Source of the DNA: CAWICD01 sp052267165
GTDB taxonomy: Bacteria > Vulcanimicrobiota > Vulcanimicrobiia > Vulcanimicrobiales > Vulcanimicrobiaceae
Assembly: GCA_052267165.1 (NCBI GenBank)
Contig: JBKQHO010000013.1
Location: forward strand, 1-64,000
Direction of reading: 5' to 3'
DNA length: 64,000 bases
The translations under genes were made by a program, and so were the position numbers. Shown piece by piece: positions 16,725 to 24,830 of this stretch (the stretch's first letter is position 1; each line of letters begins with the position of its first letter). A model generated the notes under the pieces. The model did no database searches, had not been told where the DNA came from, and saw only the letters and a program-made list of their open reading frames with translations.

Positions 16725-16760
16725 AGACGGGGCGCTCAGGCGGCCCGTCTTCTTTCTTTT
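16725..16760 (+). terminator. Rho-independent terminator
   Basis: AGACGGG and CCCGTCT form a perfect 7-bp stem around a 12-base loop that can pair further (GC/GC), followed by TCTTTCTTTT. It ends the transcript of the 49-residue gene and leaves the downstream minus-strand gene insulated. Confidence 0.7.
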
Positions 16761-16787
16761 CGAGCGCTCGCCGCCGGCTGGCTAAAA

Positions 16788-17348
16788 CTAAGGGCGCCGC
16801 TCGGGCGGGGGGGCCGGCGGTCTTAGCTCCTGCGTCGAGCCGGGACGGTACGTGTACGATCCGTCGAAGGTCTGGGTTTCCGGTTGCGCAGGGTCGCCAG
16901 GGCCCGCCGGTCCAGGCGGCGGGTAGCCTTGCCAGCGGCGCGTCGGGAAGCTTGCACCTGAGAGAAGGGCGCTCAATATCTGAGCCAGTCCGACGAACAG
17001 CGGCACCAGACCACCAAGCAGCCAGGGCCCTGGATGCCAGCGCACCGTGGAATCGTCGTAGCCGATGAACGAGAGCCCGATGGTGAGCGCCAGGCCGACG
17101 AAGGCAACCGTGATCCCCTTGCGCAGGGTCGCTTGGGCTGCGGCCTGGGCGTAGTCGTACGGGCCGGGTCCCGGCGGCGGCTGCGAGCGCATCGCGCGCC
17201 AATCGACTTTCCCGGAGGGCGGGGCCATTCCGTTGTGGATCATCTCCATGCGTTCGCGGTGGGAGAGCCAGCGCGCGAAGACGAGGGCTCCCATCGGAAA
17301 GCCGAAGACCGCCAGGATCGCGAAGAGAGCGACGGCGTTGTCGTCCAT
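16788..17348 (-). CDS. Membrane protein with C-terminal Pro-rich tail (DUF6249-like)
   Basis: 186 residues. One span lies at about residues 7-27 (LFAILAVFGFPMGALVFA) followed by RWLSHRERMEMIHNG, a cytosolic motif common in short bacterial membrane proteins near sigma factors. Two further spans are at about 78-98 and 108-128. The last 50 residues are Pro/Gly/Gln-rich. The DUF6249 assignment is tentative. It diverges from the sigma factor gene at 17516. Confidence 0.55.
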   Translation of the reverse strand: MDDNAVALFAILAVFGFPMGALVFARWLSHRERMEMIHNGMAPPSGKVDWRAMRSQPPPGPGPYDYAQAAAQATLRKGITVAFVGLALTIGLSFIGYDDSTVRWHPGPWLLGGLVPLFVGLAQILSALLSGASFPTRRWQGYPPPGPAGPGDPAQPETQTFDGSYTYRPGSTQELRPPAPPPERRP

Positions 17349-17480
17349 CAGTGGTTCGGACTACGGGGAGGGGCGATGTGCACGGGTGACTCCTGCTCGC
17401 CGGCGGTCATCTCCGGGCGTGCACTCCAGATACGGTCGAGGCGCAAATCTGTTTCGCGTCCCGGTCAAAGGCTCCGTCCC

Positions 17481-17507
17481 GAAACTTCAGTTCGGCTCGC
17501 GGCGTAC
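17481..17507 (+). promoter_or_regulatory. Possible ECF-type promoter of the sigma factor gene
   Basis: GAAACTT at 17481-17487 resembles the ECF -35 element GGAACTT, and CGTAC at 17503-17507 sits 15 bases further on. ECF sigma genes are commonly autoregulated. The match is short and unproven. Confidence 0.3.
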
Positions 17508-17515
17508 GTGCGGGC

Positions 17516-18124
17516 GTGGCATGTGCGCTCGGTGAGTCGCCGCCGTTGAAGGAACCCGCGGCGCCGCCCGACGACGGGGCCTTGGTCGCCTCGGCTCTGG
17601 GCGGGACGGCCGAGGCTTTCGGGACCCTGGTGGAGCGATACGAGCGCGCCGTCTACCACCTGTGCCTACGCACCGTGCGCGATCCCGAGGAGGCCAAAGA
17701 TGCGGCCCAGGAAGCGTTCTTCAAAGCCTTTCGCAGCCTGCGCACCTTCAAGACGGGTGCCAAGTTCTCGACCTGGATCTTTTCGATCGCATACCACGCG
17801 TGCTGCGACCGGCTCGAGCGCCGTAAGCGTTTCAGCGACGCCGAGCTGCCCGAACGAGCCGATTCCACTCCCGGGCCCGCCCTGCTGGCCGAGCAGCGGG
17901 ACGAAGCGCGCGAACTCCGCGCGGCAATCGACGAGCTGCCGGAGAAGTACAGGACGGTCATTACGCTGTATCATCTTCAGGGAAGGCAATACGAGGAGAT
18001 CGCCCGCGTGCTCGATGTCCCGCTGGGAACCGTCAAGACACACCTCTTCCGCGCGAAGGAGCTGCTGCGCAAGCGGCTGGCGGGGTCCTTTGGCGATGCC
18101 CCTGCTCCGGGAGTGAGCGAATGA
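17516..18124 (+). CDS. ECF-type RNA polymerase sigma factor
   Basis: 202 residues from a GTG at 17516; a TTG at 17549 would remove 11 residues and suits the promoter better. Region 2 is AFGTLVERYERAVYHLC through DAAQEAFFKAFRSL and FSTWIFSIAYHACCDRLERR. Region 4 is LPEKYRTVITLYHLQGRQYEEIA followed by VPLGTVKTHLFRAKELL. It lacks sigma regions 1 and 3, as ECF factors do. It is coupled (ATGA) to a small membrane protein that probably acts as its anti-sigma. Confidence 0.9.
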   Translation: MACALGESPPLKEPAAPPDDGALVASALGGTAEAFGTLVERYERAVYHLCLRTVRDPEEAKDAAQEAFFKAFRSLRTFKTGAKFSTWIFSIAYHACCDRLERRKRFSDAELPERADSTPGPALLAEQRDEARELRAAIDELPEKYRTVITLYHLQGRQYEEIARVLDVPLGTVKTHLFRAKELLRKRLAGSFGDAPAPGVSE

Positions 18125-18486
18125 ACGACGATTTCGACGAGCTCGACCGAGCGCTTTTCGCCCTACCCCTCGAGGAGCCGCCGGCCGGCCTGCGCCGCGG
18201 CATCTTGGCGGCGACCATCTACGCGGCGCCGGAGGCGCCGCTGTTTCGCTTCTGGGAAGTCGTGCTGGTCGGCGCCGCCGTGGCATTCGCGGTCTGGCTC
18301 GTGCTGCGCGTCGCGAGCGATGCCCATTTCAGCTCGGCGCTCGTCGCCGGGTCGCTGACCGCGTTACGCGCCTTCTTCGCGCCAGCCACGCTGGCGTGGC
18401 TGGCGGCCGGCCTCTCCACGGCGCTGTGGCTCTCGCTCGTGAACATCGCACCCCCACGCTTTCTCGTGCGCTCCGGCCGCTCGTGA
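18121..18486 (+). CDS. Small membrane protein, candidate anti-sigma factor
   Basis: 121 residues, start overlapping the sigma stop (ATGA). A short acidic N-terminus, FDELDRALFALPLEEPPAGL, leads to a span near residues 43-62 (WEVVLVGAAVAFAVWLVL) and a second hydrophobic region at 75-107. The acidic cytosolic segment plus membrane anchor and the position right after an ECF sigma gene suggest an anti-sigma role. No zinc HxxxCxxC motif is present. Its stop overlaps the response-regulator start. Confidence 0.6.
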   Translation: MNDDFDELDRALFALPLEEPPAGLRRGILAATIYAAPEAPLFRFWEVVLVGAAVAFAVWLVLRVASDAHFSSALVAGSLTALRAFFAPATLAWLAAGLSTALWLSLVNIAPPRFLVRSGRS

Positions 18487-19166
18487 GCCAAACGGGAGAG
18501 GAACACTATCGGGTTCTCGTGGTCGAGGACGACGCTCAGATCGTGCGCGTCCTGCGCCTCGAGCTCGAGCGCGAAGGCTACCGCGTCGACACGGCCAGCG
18601 ATGGGCTCTCGGGTTTGGAGAAGGCCCTCAAAGAGCCCGATCTGATCATCCTGGATCTGATGCTTCCCAAGATGGACGGGCTCGAGGTCTGCTCGCGCGT
18701 TCGAGCCAAGAGCCGCGTCCCGATCATCATGCTGACCGCGAAGGATCGCATCCCCGATCGCGTCAGCGGGCTCGACGGCGGCGCGGACGACTATCTCACC
18801 AAGCCGTTCTCGATCGAGGAATTGCTGGCCCGGGTGCGCGCGCGTCTGCGCGAACGCAATCCGCAACCGAACTTGCTCCACGCGCGCGACCTCGTCATGG
18901 ACCGCGACCGGCACGAGGTACAACGCGCGGGCAAGCCGATCGCGCTCACGGCCAAGGAGTACGCGCTGCTGGAATATCTGCTGCTGCACCGCAACACGGT
19001 GCACACGCGCGACCAGCTCTTCAACGGCGTGTGGGGCAGCGATTTCTTGGGCGACTCCAACCTGATCGACGTCTACATCCGCTACGTGCGCGGAAAGATC
19101 GACGACGGCTTCAACGACAAGCTCATCCACACGGTTCGCGGTGTGGGCTACTCCCTTAAAGACTAA
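18483..19166 (+). CDS. OmpR-family response regulator
   Basis: 227 residues from a GTG at 18483 overlapping the previous stop. The receiver domain has VLVVEDDAQ (acidic pocket), DLIILDLMLPKMDG with the phosphoacceptor Asp, MLTAKD and YLTKPF. The winged-helix effector begins near residue 130 and ends DKLIHTVRGVGYSLKD. It is partner to the histidine kinase downstream. Its TAA stop lies inside the 4-base duplication that flanks the MITE. Confidence 0.93.
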   Translation: MSQTGEEHYRVLVVEDDAQIVRVLRLELEREGYRVDTASDGLSGLEKALKEPDLIILDLMLPKMDGLEVCSRVRAKSRVPIIMLTAKDRIPDRVSGLDGGADDYLTKPFSIEELLARVRARLRERNPQPNLLHARDLVMDRDRHEVQRAGKPIALTAKEYALLEYLLLHRNTVHTRDQLFNGVWGSDFLGDSNLIDVYIRYVRGKIDDGFNDKLIHTVRGVGYSLKD

Positions 19167-19328
19167 CAGGGTGCGGAAAAACCCCCGTGCCACAAAGCGG
19201 CGTGGGTTTTTCGCTGAATCGAGAAGCCGCCGAGGGCGCAATGCCGGGGCGCATTGTAACTGAGGCGGCGACGAAGAGGCAGCGGAAAAGCCACGTCGTG
19301 ACTGGTGCGGGGGTTTTTCCGCACCCTG
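19167..19328. mobile_element. MITE-like element, 162 bp, inserted between regulator and kinase genes
   Basis: The ends form a perfect 21-bp inverted repeat: 19167-19187 begins CAGGGTGCGG and 19308-19328 is its reverse complement ending CCGCACCCTG. CTAA flanks both sides (19163-19166 and 19329-19332) as a likely target duplication. There is no transposase inside. Removing the element and one CTAA restores an overlapping regulator/kinase reading arrangement, which is strong evidence of insertion into a coupled operon. Family and helper transposase are unknown. Confidence 0.85.
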
Positions 19329-20764
19329 CTAAGGCCAAGCCCGCGCGCTTTCGTTCGCTTCGGTGGCGAATCGCGAGTTTTTACGCTCTGCTCCTCTTGA
19401 GCGTGATCGCAATCGTCGCGATCGTGCTCAACTTCCAGCTGCGCGAGATCTTGCTCGATGCGGCCAAGGCCAAGGTCGACGCGATCGGCACCGACATCTC
19501 GCGCCAGGTGCGCGGCGCGAGCGCGCAGAGCGCGATCGGCGAAGCGCTGCCGCCCGAGCAAGAGCTGACGCTGCCCGGAAGCCTCGATCATTTTGCCTCG
19601 CCCACGACCTACGTCGAGATCGACGACTCGCGCGGCTACCAGGAGGGCAAGAGCACGAACATGGGCGGCGCGCGCTTCGAGCCCAGCCCGCAGCCGCATC
19701 CCTCGGGCGTTCTCTACCGCGTTGAAAGCACGCCTTTCGGCGAGGTCTTCGTGCGCGACGAGCAGATCCGTACGCCGGACTCGGCTCTCGTCGTAAAAGT
19801 CGGCGAGGCGCTCACGGTCTATGACGACGCGCTGGCGCGCATGCGGGTGCTGCTCGCGCTCGTCGCCGTACTCGCGGCGATCGTGGGAGGCGCCGCGTCG
19901 TACGCGATCGCCTCGCGCGCCATCGATCCGATCGACCGGCTCATCGCCGCGATGGGCGAGATCACGTCCGAGCGGCTCAACCGCCGGCTTGCGCTCAAGA
20001 ACCGCGGCGACGAGATCGGGACGCTCGCCGAGACCTTCGACGCGATGCTCGACCGGCTCGAGGAAGGCTTCGCGCGCGAGCGCCAGTTCATTTCCGACGC
20101 CTCGCACGAACTGAAGACCCCGCTGACGATCATCAACGCGAACGCGCAGATGCTCGAGCGCTGGGCCGACAAAGACCCGGTCGTGCGGGCCGACAGCCTG
20201 CATGCCATCAGCGCAGAGAGCGCCGCGCTCGCCGGCATGATCAACGGGATGCTGTTGCTCGCGAAAGCGGAGTCGGGCGACGGCATCCCCCGCGAGCCGG
20301 TCGCGCTCGACGCGGTCGTCGCCGAAGCCGTGCGCCTTGGGACGGCCCGCGCCGAGGGCAAGGCACTCGAGCTGAGCTACGCCTCGAGCGCGCCCGACGG
20401 CGAGCCGGTCGTCTTGGGCGACGCGAGCCTGCTGCGTCAGCTGTTCACGAACCTGATCGACAACGCGGTCAAATTCACCGAGAAGGGCCGCGTCGACGTC
20501 GGGCTGCGGGTCGAGAACGGCCGGGCGACGGTCGACGTCGCCGACACGGGCGTCGGAATCGACACGGCGTCGCTCGACCGCGTCTTCGACCGCTTCTACC
20601 GGACCGACGTCTCGCGAAATCGAGCGGTCCCCGGCACGGGCCTGGGCCTTGCGATCGTGCGCAGCATCGCCCGCGTCCATGACGGAAGCGTCGAGGCGCT
20701 GCGCAACCCGTCGGGCGGGACGACCTTTCGGGTGACCCTGCCGACCCTCACCTTGCCTTCATGA
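19241..20764 (+). CDS. Sensor histidine kinase, N-terminus supplied by the MITE
   Basis: 507 residues from the ATG at 19241 (SD GAGGG), which lies inside the MITE; a GTG at 19187 is also in frame. After about 35 MITE-coded residues come a first span (FYALLLLSVIAIVAIVLNF), an extracytoplasmic sensor of about 130 residues, a second span (LLALVAVLAAIVGGAASYAI) and a HAMP domain. HisKA follows (FISDASHELKTPL, phosphoacceptor His), then the ATPase boxes NLIDNAVKFTEKG, DVADTGVGID and GTGLGLAIVRSI. All catalytic parts are intact. Before insertion the likely start was a GTG at 19141 inside the regulator gene. Confidence 0.88.
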   Translation: MPGRIVTEAATKRQRKSHVVTGAGVFPHPAKAKPARFRSLRWRIASFYALLLLSVIAIVAIVLNFQLREILLDAAKAKVDAIGTDISRQVRGASAQSAIGEALPPEQELTLPGSLDHFASPTTYVEIDDSRGYQEGKSTNMGGARFEPSPQPHPSGVLYRVESTPFGEVFVRDEQIRTPDSALVVKVGEALTVYDDALARMRVLLALVAVLAAIVGGAASYAIASRAIDPIDRLIAAMGEITSERLNRRLALKNRGDEIGTLAETFDAMLDRLEEGFARERQFISDASHELKTPLTIINANAQMLERWADKDPVVRADSLHAISAESAALAGMINGMLLLAKAESGDGIPREPVALDAVVAEAVRLGTARAEGKALELSYASSAPDGEPVVLGDASLLRQLFTNLIDNAVKFTEKGRVDVGLRVENGRATVDVADTGVGIDTASLDRVFDRFYRTDVSRNRAVPGTGLGLAIVRSIARVHDGSVEALRNPSGGTTFRVTLPTLTLPS

Positions 20765-20795
20765 CGCTGCGGAGCCGAAACGGTACGCTTGTGAC

Positions 20796-22028
20796 GTGCG
20801 AATGACTTGCGCCGGAGCGCTCGCGCGCTCGGCGCTCTTCGCCCTGATGGTTTGGCTCTCCATGACCCTCGCTGCGCGCGCGGAGCCGACGACGCTCGCC
20901 GGGGCGAGCGCGCCGATCGTGCGCGTCAACGTGGTTCAGGGCGACGTCACCATCCGAACCTGGGACCGCCCCGACGTCCAAGTCGACGGCGACCCGGGCC
21001 TGGCCATCGCGCGGCGGACCGCCCGCGTTCCGGCCTCGCTGCCGCCGACGCTCATCCCGCCCTCCCACCTCGACACGCCGCAGGGAGCGGCGCAGCTCGG
21101 GGCCGAGAGCTTCGTCGTCTCGTCGGTGCAGCCGGGGGTGCACGACCTGATCACCGTCAAGGGCAACGCCCTGACACCGGCCGGCCCGGTCAGCGTCATG
21201 GTTCCAAACGACGCGTCACTCGTTTTCGTGCACGTCGTGCGCGGCAACGTCGACGTGCACAACTATCGCGGCGGCACGTTCATCGGCTTCGTCCGTACCG
21301 GGCAGCTCTCGCTCGACAACGTCGGCGGCGACGCGTTCGTGCAGGATCTGCGCGGACCGGTCGTGGTCAACGACTCGAATTTTGCGCGTCTGCGAGCACG
21401 GACGGCGGCCGGCAACCTCGTCTTCGAACGTTGCAATTCGCGCCAGATCGAGGCGACCAGCGTGAACGGGTCGATCGTCTACGACGGCGGCACCTTCGAG
21501 CCGGGCTTGGCGCGCTTCGATTCGACGCGCGGCAACGTGGCCGTCGGCGCGAGCGGGCCGGTGCAACTGGACGGCCGGGTTGCGGCGGGAGGGCGCGTCT
21601 ACACCGCCTTCGACGGCGGCGCGCAAGTTGCCGGGCGCGAGGATCAAGCGAGCGCGGTCATCGGCGACGGCGGACCGGTCGTGACCGCGACGAGCGGAAG
21701 CGGGAACGTCTACCTCTATCAGGGCTCGCTGCGCGCGCACGGCAGCGCAGGCGAAGTCTGGAGCGCGCCGCTGCAAACGATCTCGCGCCCGGCCGCCGCG
21801 ACCCGGGTGGAGACGTTCCCTCAGAGCGAGCGGATCGAGGCCCCCGCGCCGCGTCAGAACGTTCGCGTCAACGGTCAAGTGCCGCGCCCGAACGTTCGCT
21901 TCAACGCCCAGCCGCCGCCCCGGAACGTTCGAATCAACGGTCAGGCACCGCGCCAGCCGGTGTTTCCACGCCTGCGTCAACGGCAACCGCCCCGCTACGC
22001 GAGACCGCGAGCATTCGAACGCCGCTAG
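20796..22028 (+). CDS. Secreted beta-rich protein (DUF4097/adhesin-like) with C-terminal repeats
   Basis: 410 residues. A signal peptide ends near ARAEP (about residue 29). The body alternates short strands of the type NVVQGDVTIRTWDRP and VRGNVDVHNYRG, GNLVFERCNSRQIEA, similar to the DUF4097 beta-helix-like fold. The C-terminus has three tandem units, QNVRVNGQVPRP, PNVRFNAQPPPR and RNVRINGQAPRQ, then a basic tail. It follows the kinase gene by 31 bases and may be controlled by it. The start may be GTG 20796 or ATG 20802. Function unknown. Confidence 0.65.
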   Translation: MRMTCAGALARSALFALMVWLSMTLAARAEPTTLAGASAPIVRVNVVQGDVTIRTWDRPDVQVDGDPGLAIARRTARVPASLPPTLIPPSHLDTPQGAAQLGAESFVVSSVQPGVHDLITVKGNALTPAGPVSVMVPNDASLVFVHVVRGNVDVHNYRGGTFIGFVRTGQLSLDNVGGDAFVQDLRGPVVVNDSNFARLRARTAAGNLVFERCNSRQIEATSVNGSIVYDGGTFEPGLARFDSTRGNVAVGASGPVQLDGRVAAGGRVYTAFDGGAQVAGREDQASAVIGDGGPVVTATSGSGNVYLYQGSLRAHGSAGEVWSAPLQTISRPAAATRVETFPQSERIEAPAPRQNVRVNGQVPRPNVRFNAQPPPRNVRINGQAPRQPVFPRLRQRQPPRYARPRAFERR

Positions 22029-22030
22029 GG

Positions 22031-22076
22031 AATGATGGGACGGCCGCCGCGTCCGCGGCGACCGTCATTCTTCTTT
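22031..22076 (+). terminator. Hairpin with T-rich tail after the secreted protein gene
   Basis: GACGG-CGCCGCG pairs with CGCGGCG-CCGTC through a bulged GC-rich stem, and AATGA/TCATT can extend it. TTCTTCTTT follows on the plus strand. It separates this gene from the convergent korB. Confidence 0.6.
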
Positions 22077-22944
22077 AGCGATAGCGTTCGAGCAGGCGCG
22101 TGTAGTCGGCCTTGCGATCATTCAAGGGCAGCTTCACGAGCGGCGTGGCACCGAGGTTCGAGAGCGTTTCAAACGTCGGCCGGTGTTCATGGAAGAGAAC
22201 GCCGAGCGGAATCCGATCGTCGTGCGTCAGCAGGCGGAACGCTTGTGCACGACTGGCCGGATCGTAGTCGAGGCTCTCGGTGACGTAGTAGACGTGCTCC
22301 TTGAACCACGCGAACGTGTTGATCTTGTTGAAGGTGACGCACGGCGACATCACTTCGACGATCGAGAAGCCGTCGTGCTCGATCGCTTTTTTGAGGAGAT
22401 CGACGAGCTGCTTTGGATGCGCCGAGAAACCGCGCGCGAGAAACGAGCCGCCCGCCGCCAGCGCGATCGCCAGACCGTTGATGGGCGCCTCCGGATTGCC
22501 TTGCGGCGAGGTGCCGGTCACGTAGCCGACGGGACTCGTCGGCGACGACTGCCCCTTGGTCAGCCCGTACGTCTGGTTGTCCATCACGATGTAGGTGATG
22601 TTCGGATTGCGGCGCACGGTGTGCAGAAAGTGGCCCGCGCCGATCGCGTACCCGTCGCCGTCGCCGCCGGCCGCGATCACCGTGAGCTCGCGATTGGCCA
22701 GCTTGACCGCGGTTGCTACCGGGAGCGCGCGCCCGTGCACGCCGTGAAACGCGTACGAGTTGATGTAGCCCGAGATCTTGCCCGAGCAGCCGATCCCGGA
22801 GACGAACCCGACGTCCTTGGGGCGCCGGCCCAGCTCCGCCAGCGCCTGCTTGAGGGCGGCGAGCACGCCGTAATCGCCGCAGCCCGCACACCACCAAGCC
22901 GGCGTCGCGGTCGCGAACTCCTTGGGAGAGAGAACGGTCGCCAT
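22075..22944 (-). CDS. korB: 2-oxoacid:ferredoxin oxidoreductase beta subunit
   Basis: 289 residues. The TPP-binding end begins WWCAGCGDYGVLAALKQAL, with the cluster-ligating/TPP Cys. GGDGDGYAIGAGHFLH and NITYIVMDNQTYGLTKGQ form the diphosphate/Mg site. It matches two-subunit KorB, which with KorA oxidises 2-oxoglutarate (or runs in reverse, fixing CO2) with ferredoxin. Aerobes such as mycobacteria use this oxygen-tolerant enzyme in place of 2-oxoglutarate dehydrogenase. Its start abuts the korA stop (TGATG). Confidence 0.9.
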   Translation of the reverse strand: MATVLSPKEFATATPAWWCAGCGDYGVLAALKQALAELGRRPKDVGFVSGIGCSGKISGYINSYAFHGVHGRALPVATAVKLANRELTVIAAGGDGDGYAIGAGHFLHTVRRNPNITYIVMDNQTYGLTKGQSSPTSPVGYVTGTSPQGNPEAPINGLAIALAAGGSFLARGFSAHPKQLVDLLKKAIEHDGFSIVEVMSPCVTFNKINTFAWFKEHVYYVTESLDYDPASRAQAFRLLTHDDRIPLGVLFHEHRPTFETLSNLGATPLVKLPLNDRKADYTRLLERYR

Positions 22945-24710
22945 CAGCGCTTTACCTCCAGCGGCACGCGTACCAGCGCGTGGCGTTCGATCGGGTCGAT
23001 GATTTCGAATGGCCGGAACGGCCGGCCATCGTACTTGAGGACGGCATGCATGCGCTCGAGCGGGCCGACGACGTAGCGGATGAGCCGCTCGAGCTGACCC
23101 GTGTAATTGTTCTCGACGACGAACACGTGCTCCGCGTCCTCGATGAACGCTTGCACCTCGTCTTCAGGGAACGGCCACAGCGTGCGAAACTCGAAGAAGC
23201 GCGTCGCCACGCCGTTTGCGGCCAAGCGGTCCTGCGCTTCGACGATCGGGCCGCGATTGGCGCCGTAGCCCAAGATCGCGATCTCGGCACGCGGGTCGCC
23301 GTGGACGCGCGCCCGCGGAAGCTCGGGGCGCATTGCTTCGAGCTTGTGCATCCGCTTTTCCATCATCTGGGCGCGGTTCGAGGCGCTTTCGGTGATCACG
23401 CCGGCCTCGTTGTGCTCGGAGCCGGCGGCCAGGTGCATGCCGCCCTCGACGCCGGGAATGACGCGCGGCGAAACGCCGTCGGAGCTGAACGCGAAGCGCC
23501 GGTAGTCGTCGGCGATGACGGGCTCCGTCACGAGCTTGCCGCGCTCGATGCGAACGCCCTCGACGTCCAACCGCGGCAGCGTCGCCTTGCTCTGGCAAAG
23601 CGCCTGTTCCGTCAACACGAAGACCGGGCACTGATAGCGCTCGGCGAGATTGAACGCGCTCACCGTGATGTAGAAGCCGTCCTCGACGGTACCGGGAGCG
23701 AGCACGACACGCGGGATCTCGCCCTGCCCCGAAAAGATCAGGTGACTGAGATTCGACTGCTCCGTCTTCGTCGGCATCCCGGTCGACGGGCCCGCGCGCG
23801 CAGCCTCGATGATGACGACCGGAATCTCGAGCACGCCCGCCAAGCCGATCGCTTCGGTCATCAGCGCCTGGCCCGGGCCTGAGGTTGCGGTCATGGAACG
23901 CACGCCGCTGAACGCGGCGCCCAGCACCATGTTGATAGCAGCGAGCTCGTCTTCGGCCTGCACCGCCAGCCCCCCGAACGCCGGCAATTGCCTGGCCATG
24001 AACTCGAGAACGTCGGTCGCAGGCGTGATCGGGTAACCCGCCATGAAGCGGCAGCCGGCGGTAAGCGCGCCAAGACCGATCGCGTCGTTGCCCATCATCA
24101 GAAGGCGGTCACCGTCGTCACGCTTGAGCACGCGATAGCCGCAAGGCCACTCCGCGAAGTTGCGGTTGACGTAGGCTTCGCCCGCTTCGACCGCGAGCAG
24201 GTTGAGGCTGATCGCCTTCTCGCCCTTGCGTCCGTAGACGGCCGCGATGTCGGCGGTGACGGTCCCTCGATCCATCTGGATCAGGGTGGCGAGCACGCCG
24301 AGCGCAATCGTGTTGCGCACGAGCGCCAGCCCGATCTCGTCCTTCGCGATGCGCGCGAGCGGAACGTCGTACCAGGTGACGTCCTCGCGGCGCAAGGCGG
24401 CCGGCACGGGCTCGGACGAGCTGTCGAAGATGACGAATCCGCCCGGGCGCATCTCAGCGATGTGCGCCTCGACGGCCTCGACGTCAAAGGCGACCAAGGC
24501 GTCGACGAAGTCGGCCATGCCGTAGTTCGGGCGCTCGCCGGCGCGGATCACGTAGTTGGTGTGCCCGCCCCGGATCCGCGAGGGGAAGTCCTTGTAGGTG
24601 TAGACTTCCAACCCCATTCGCTTGAAGACGCCGGCGATCAAGTCACCTGTGGTAAGGCCGCCGTCGCCGGCTTGGCCGCCGAACATGATCTCGATATCGT
24701 TGAGGATCAC
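22944..24710 (-). CDS. korA: 2-oxoacid:ferredoxin oxidoreductase alpha subunit (gamma-alpha fusion)
   Basis: 588 residues from a GTG at 24710, seven bases after GGGAG. The N-terminal gamma domain (FGGQAGDGGLTTGDLI, then FPSRIRGGHTNYVIR) is fused to the alpha domain (DAIGLGALTAGCRFMAGYPITPATD, then TATSGPGQALMTEAIGLAG). The C-terminal domain contains ILGYGANRGPIVEAQ. This gamma-alpha architecture is that of KorA. It forms a heterodimer-based enzyme with KorB. An upstream in-frame TTG-type extension to 24743 is possible but less likely. Confidence 0.9.
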   Translation of the reverse strand: MILNDIEIMFGGQAGDGGLTTGDLIAGVFKRMGLEVYTYKDFPSRIRGGHTNYVIRAGERPNYGMADFVDALVAFDVEAVEAHIAEMRPGGFVIFDSSSEPVPAALRREDVTWYDVPLARIAKDEIGLALVRNTIALGVLATLIQMDRGTVTADIAAVYGRKGEKAISLNLLAVEAGEAYVNRNFAEWPCGYRVLKRDDGDRLLMMGNDAIGLGALTAGCRFMAGYPITPATDVLEFMARQLPAFGGLAVQAEDELAAINMVLGAAFSGVRSMTATSGPGQALMTEAIGLAGVLEIPVVIIEAARAGPSTGMPTKTEQSNLSHLIFSGQGEIPRVVLAPGTVEDGFYITVSAFNLAERYQCPVFVLTEQALCQSKATLPRLDVEGVRIERGKLVTEPVIADDYRRFAFSSDGVSPRVIPGVEGGMHLAAGSEHNEAGVITESASNRAQMMEKRMHKLEAMRPELPRARVHGDPRAEIAILGYGANRGPIVEAQDRLAANGVATRFFEFRTLWPFPEDEVQAFIEDAEHVFVVENNYTGQLERLIRYVVGPLERMHAVLKYDGRPFRPFEIIDPIERHALVRVPLEVKR

Positions 24711-24830
24711 CGCTGGTCTCCCGTCCAAAGGTGGGCGAACCACCTACAGCGACGTTTTCCCGCTTTGCGCGCGCCGACCCTAGCTATTCTTAATTAAAAC
24801 GTGAGGAACCCCAACGAAATTCTGCAGCGC

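Noticed and set aside
19163..20680. 505-codon antisense frame over the histidine kinase
   Set aside because: High-GC shadow frame; the sense strand carries all kinase motifs.
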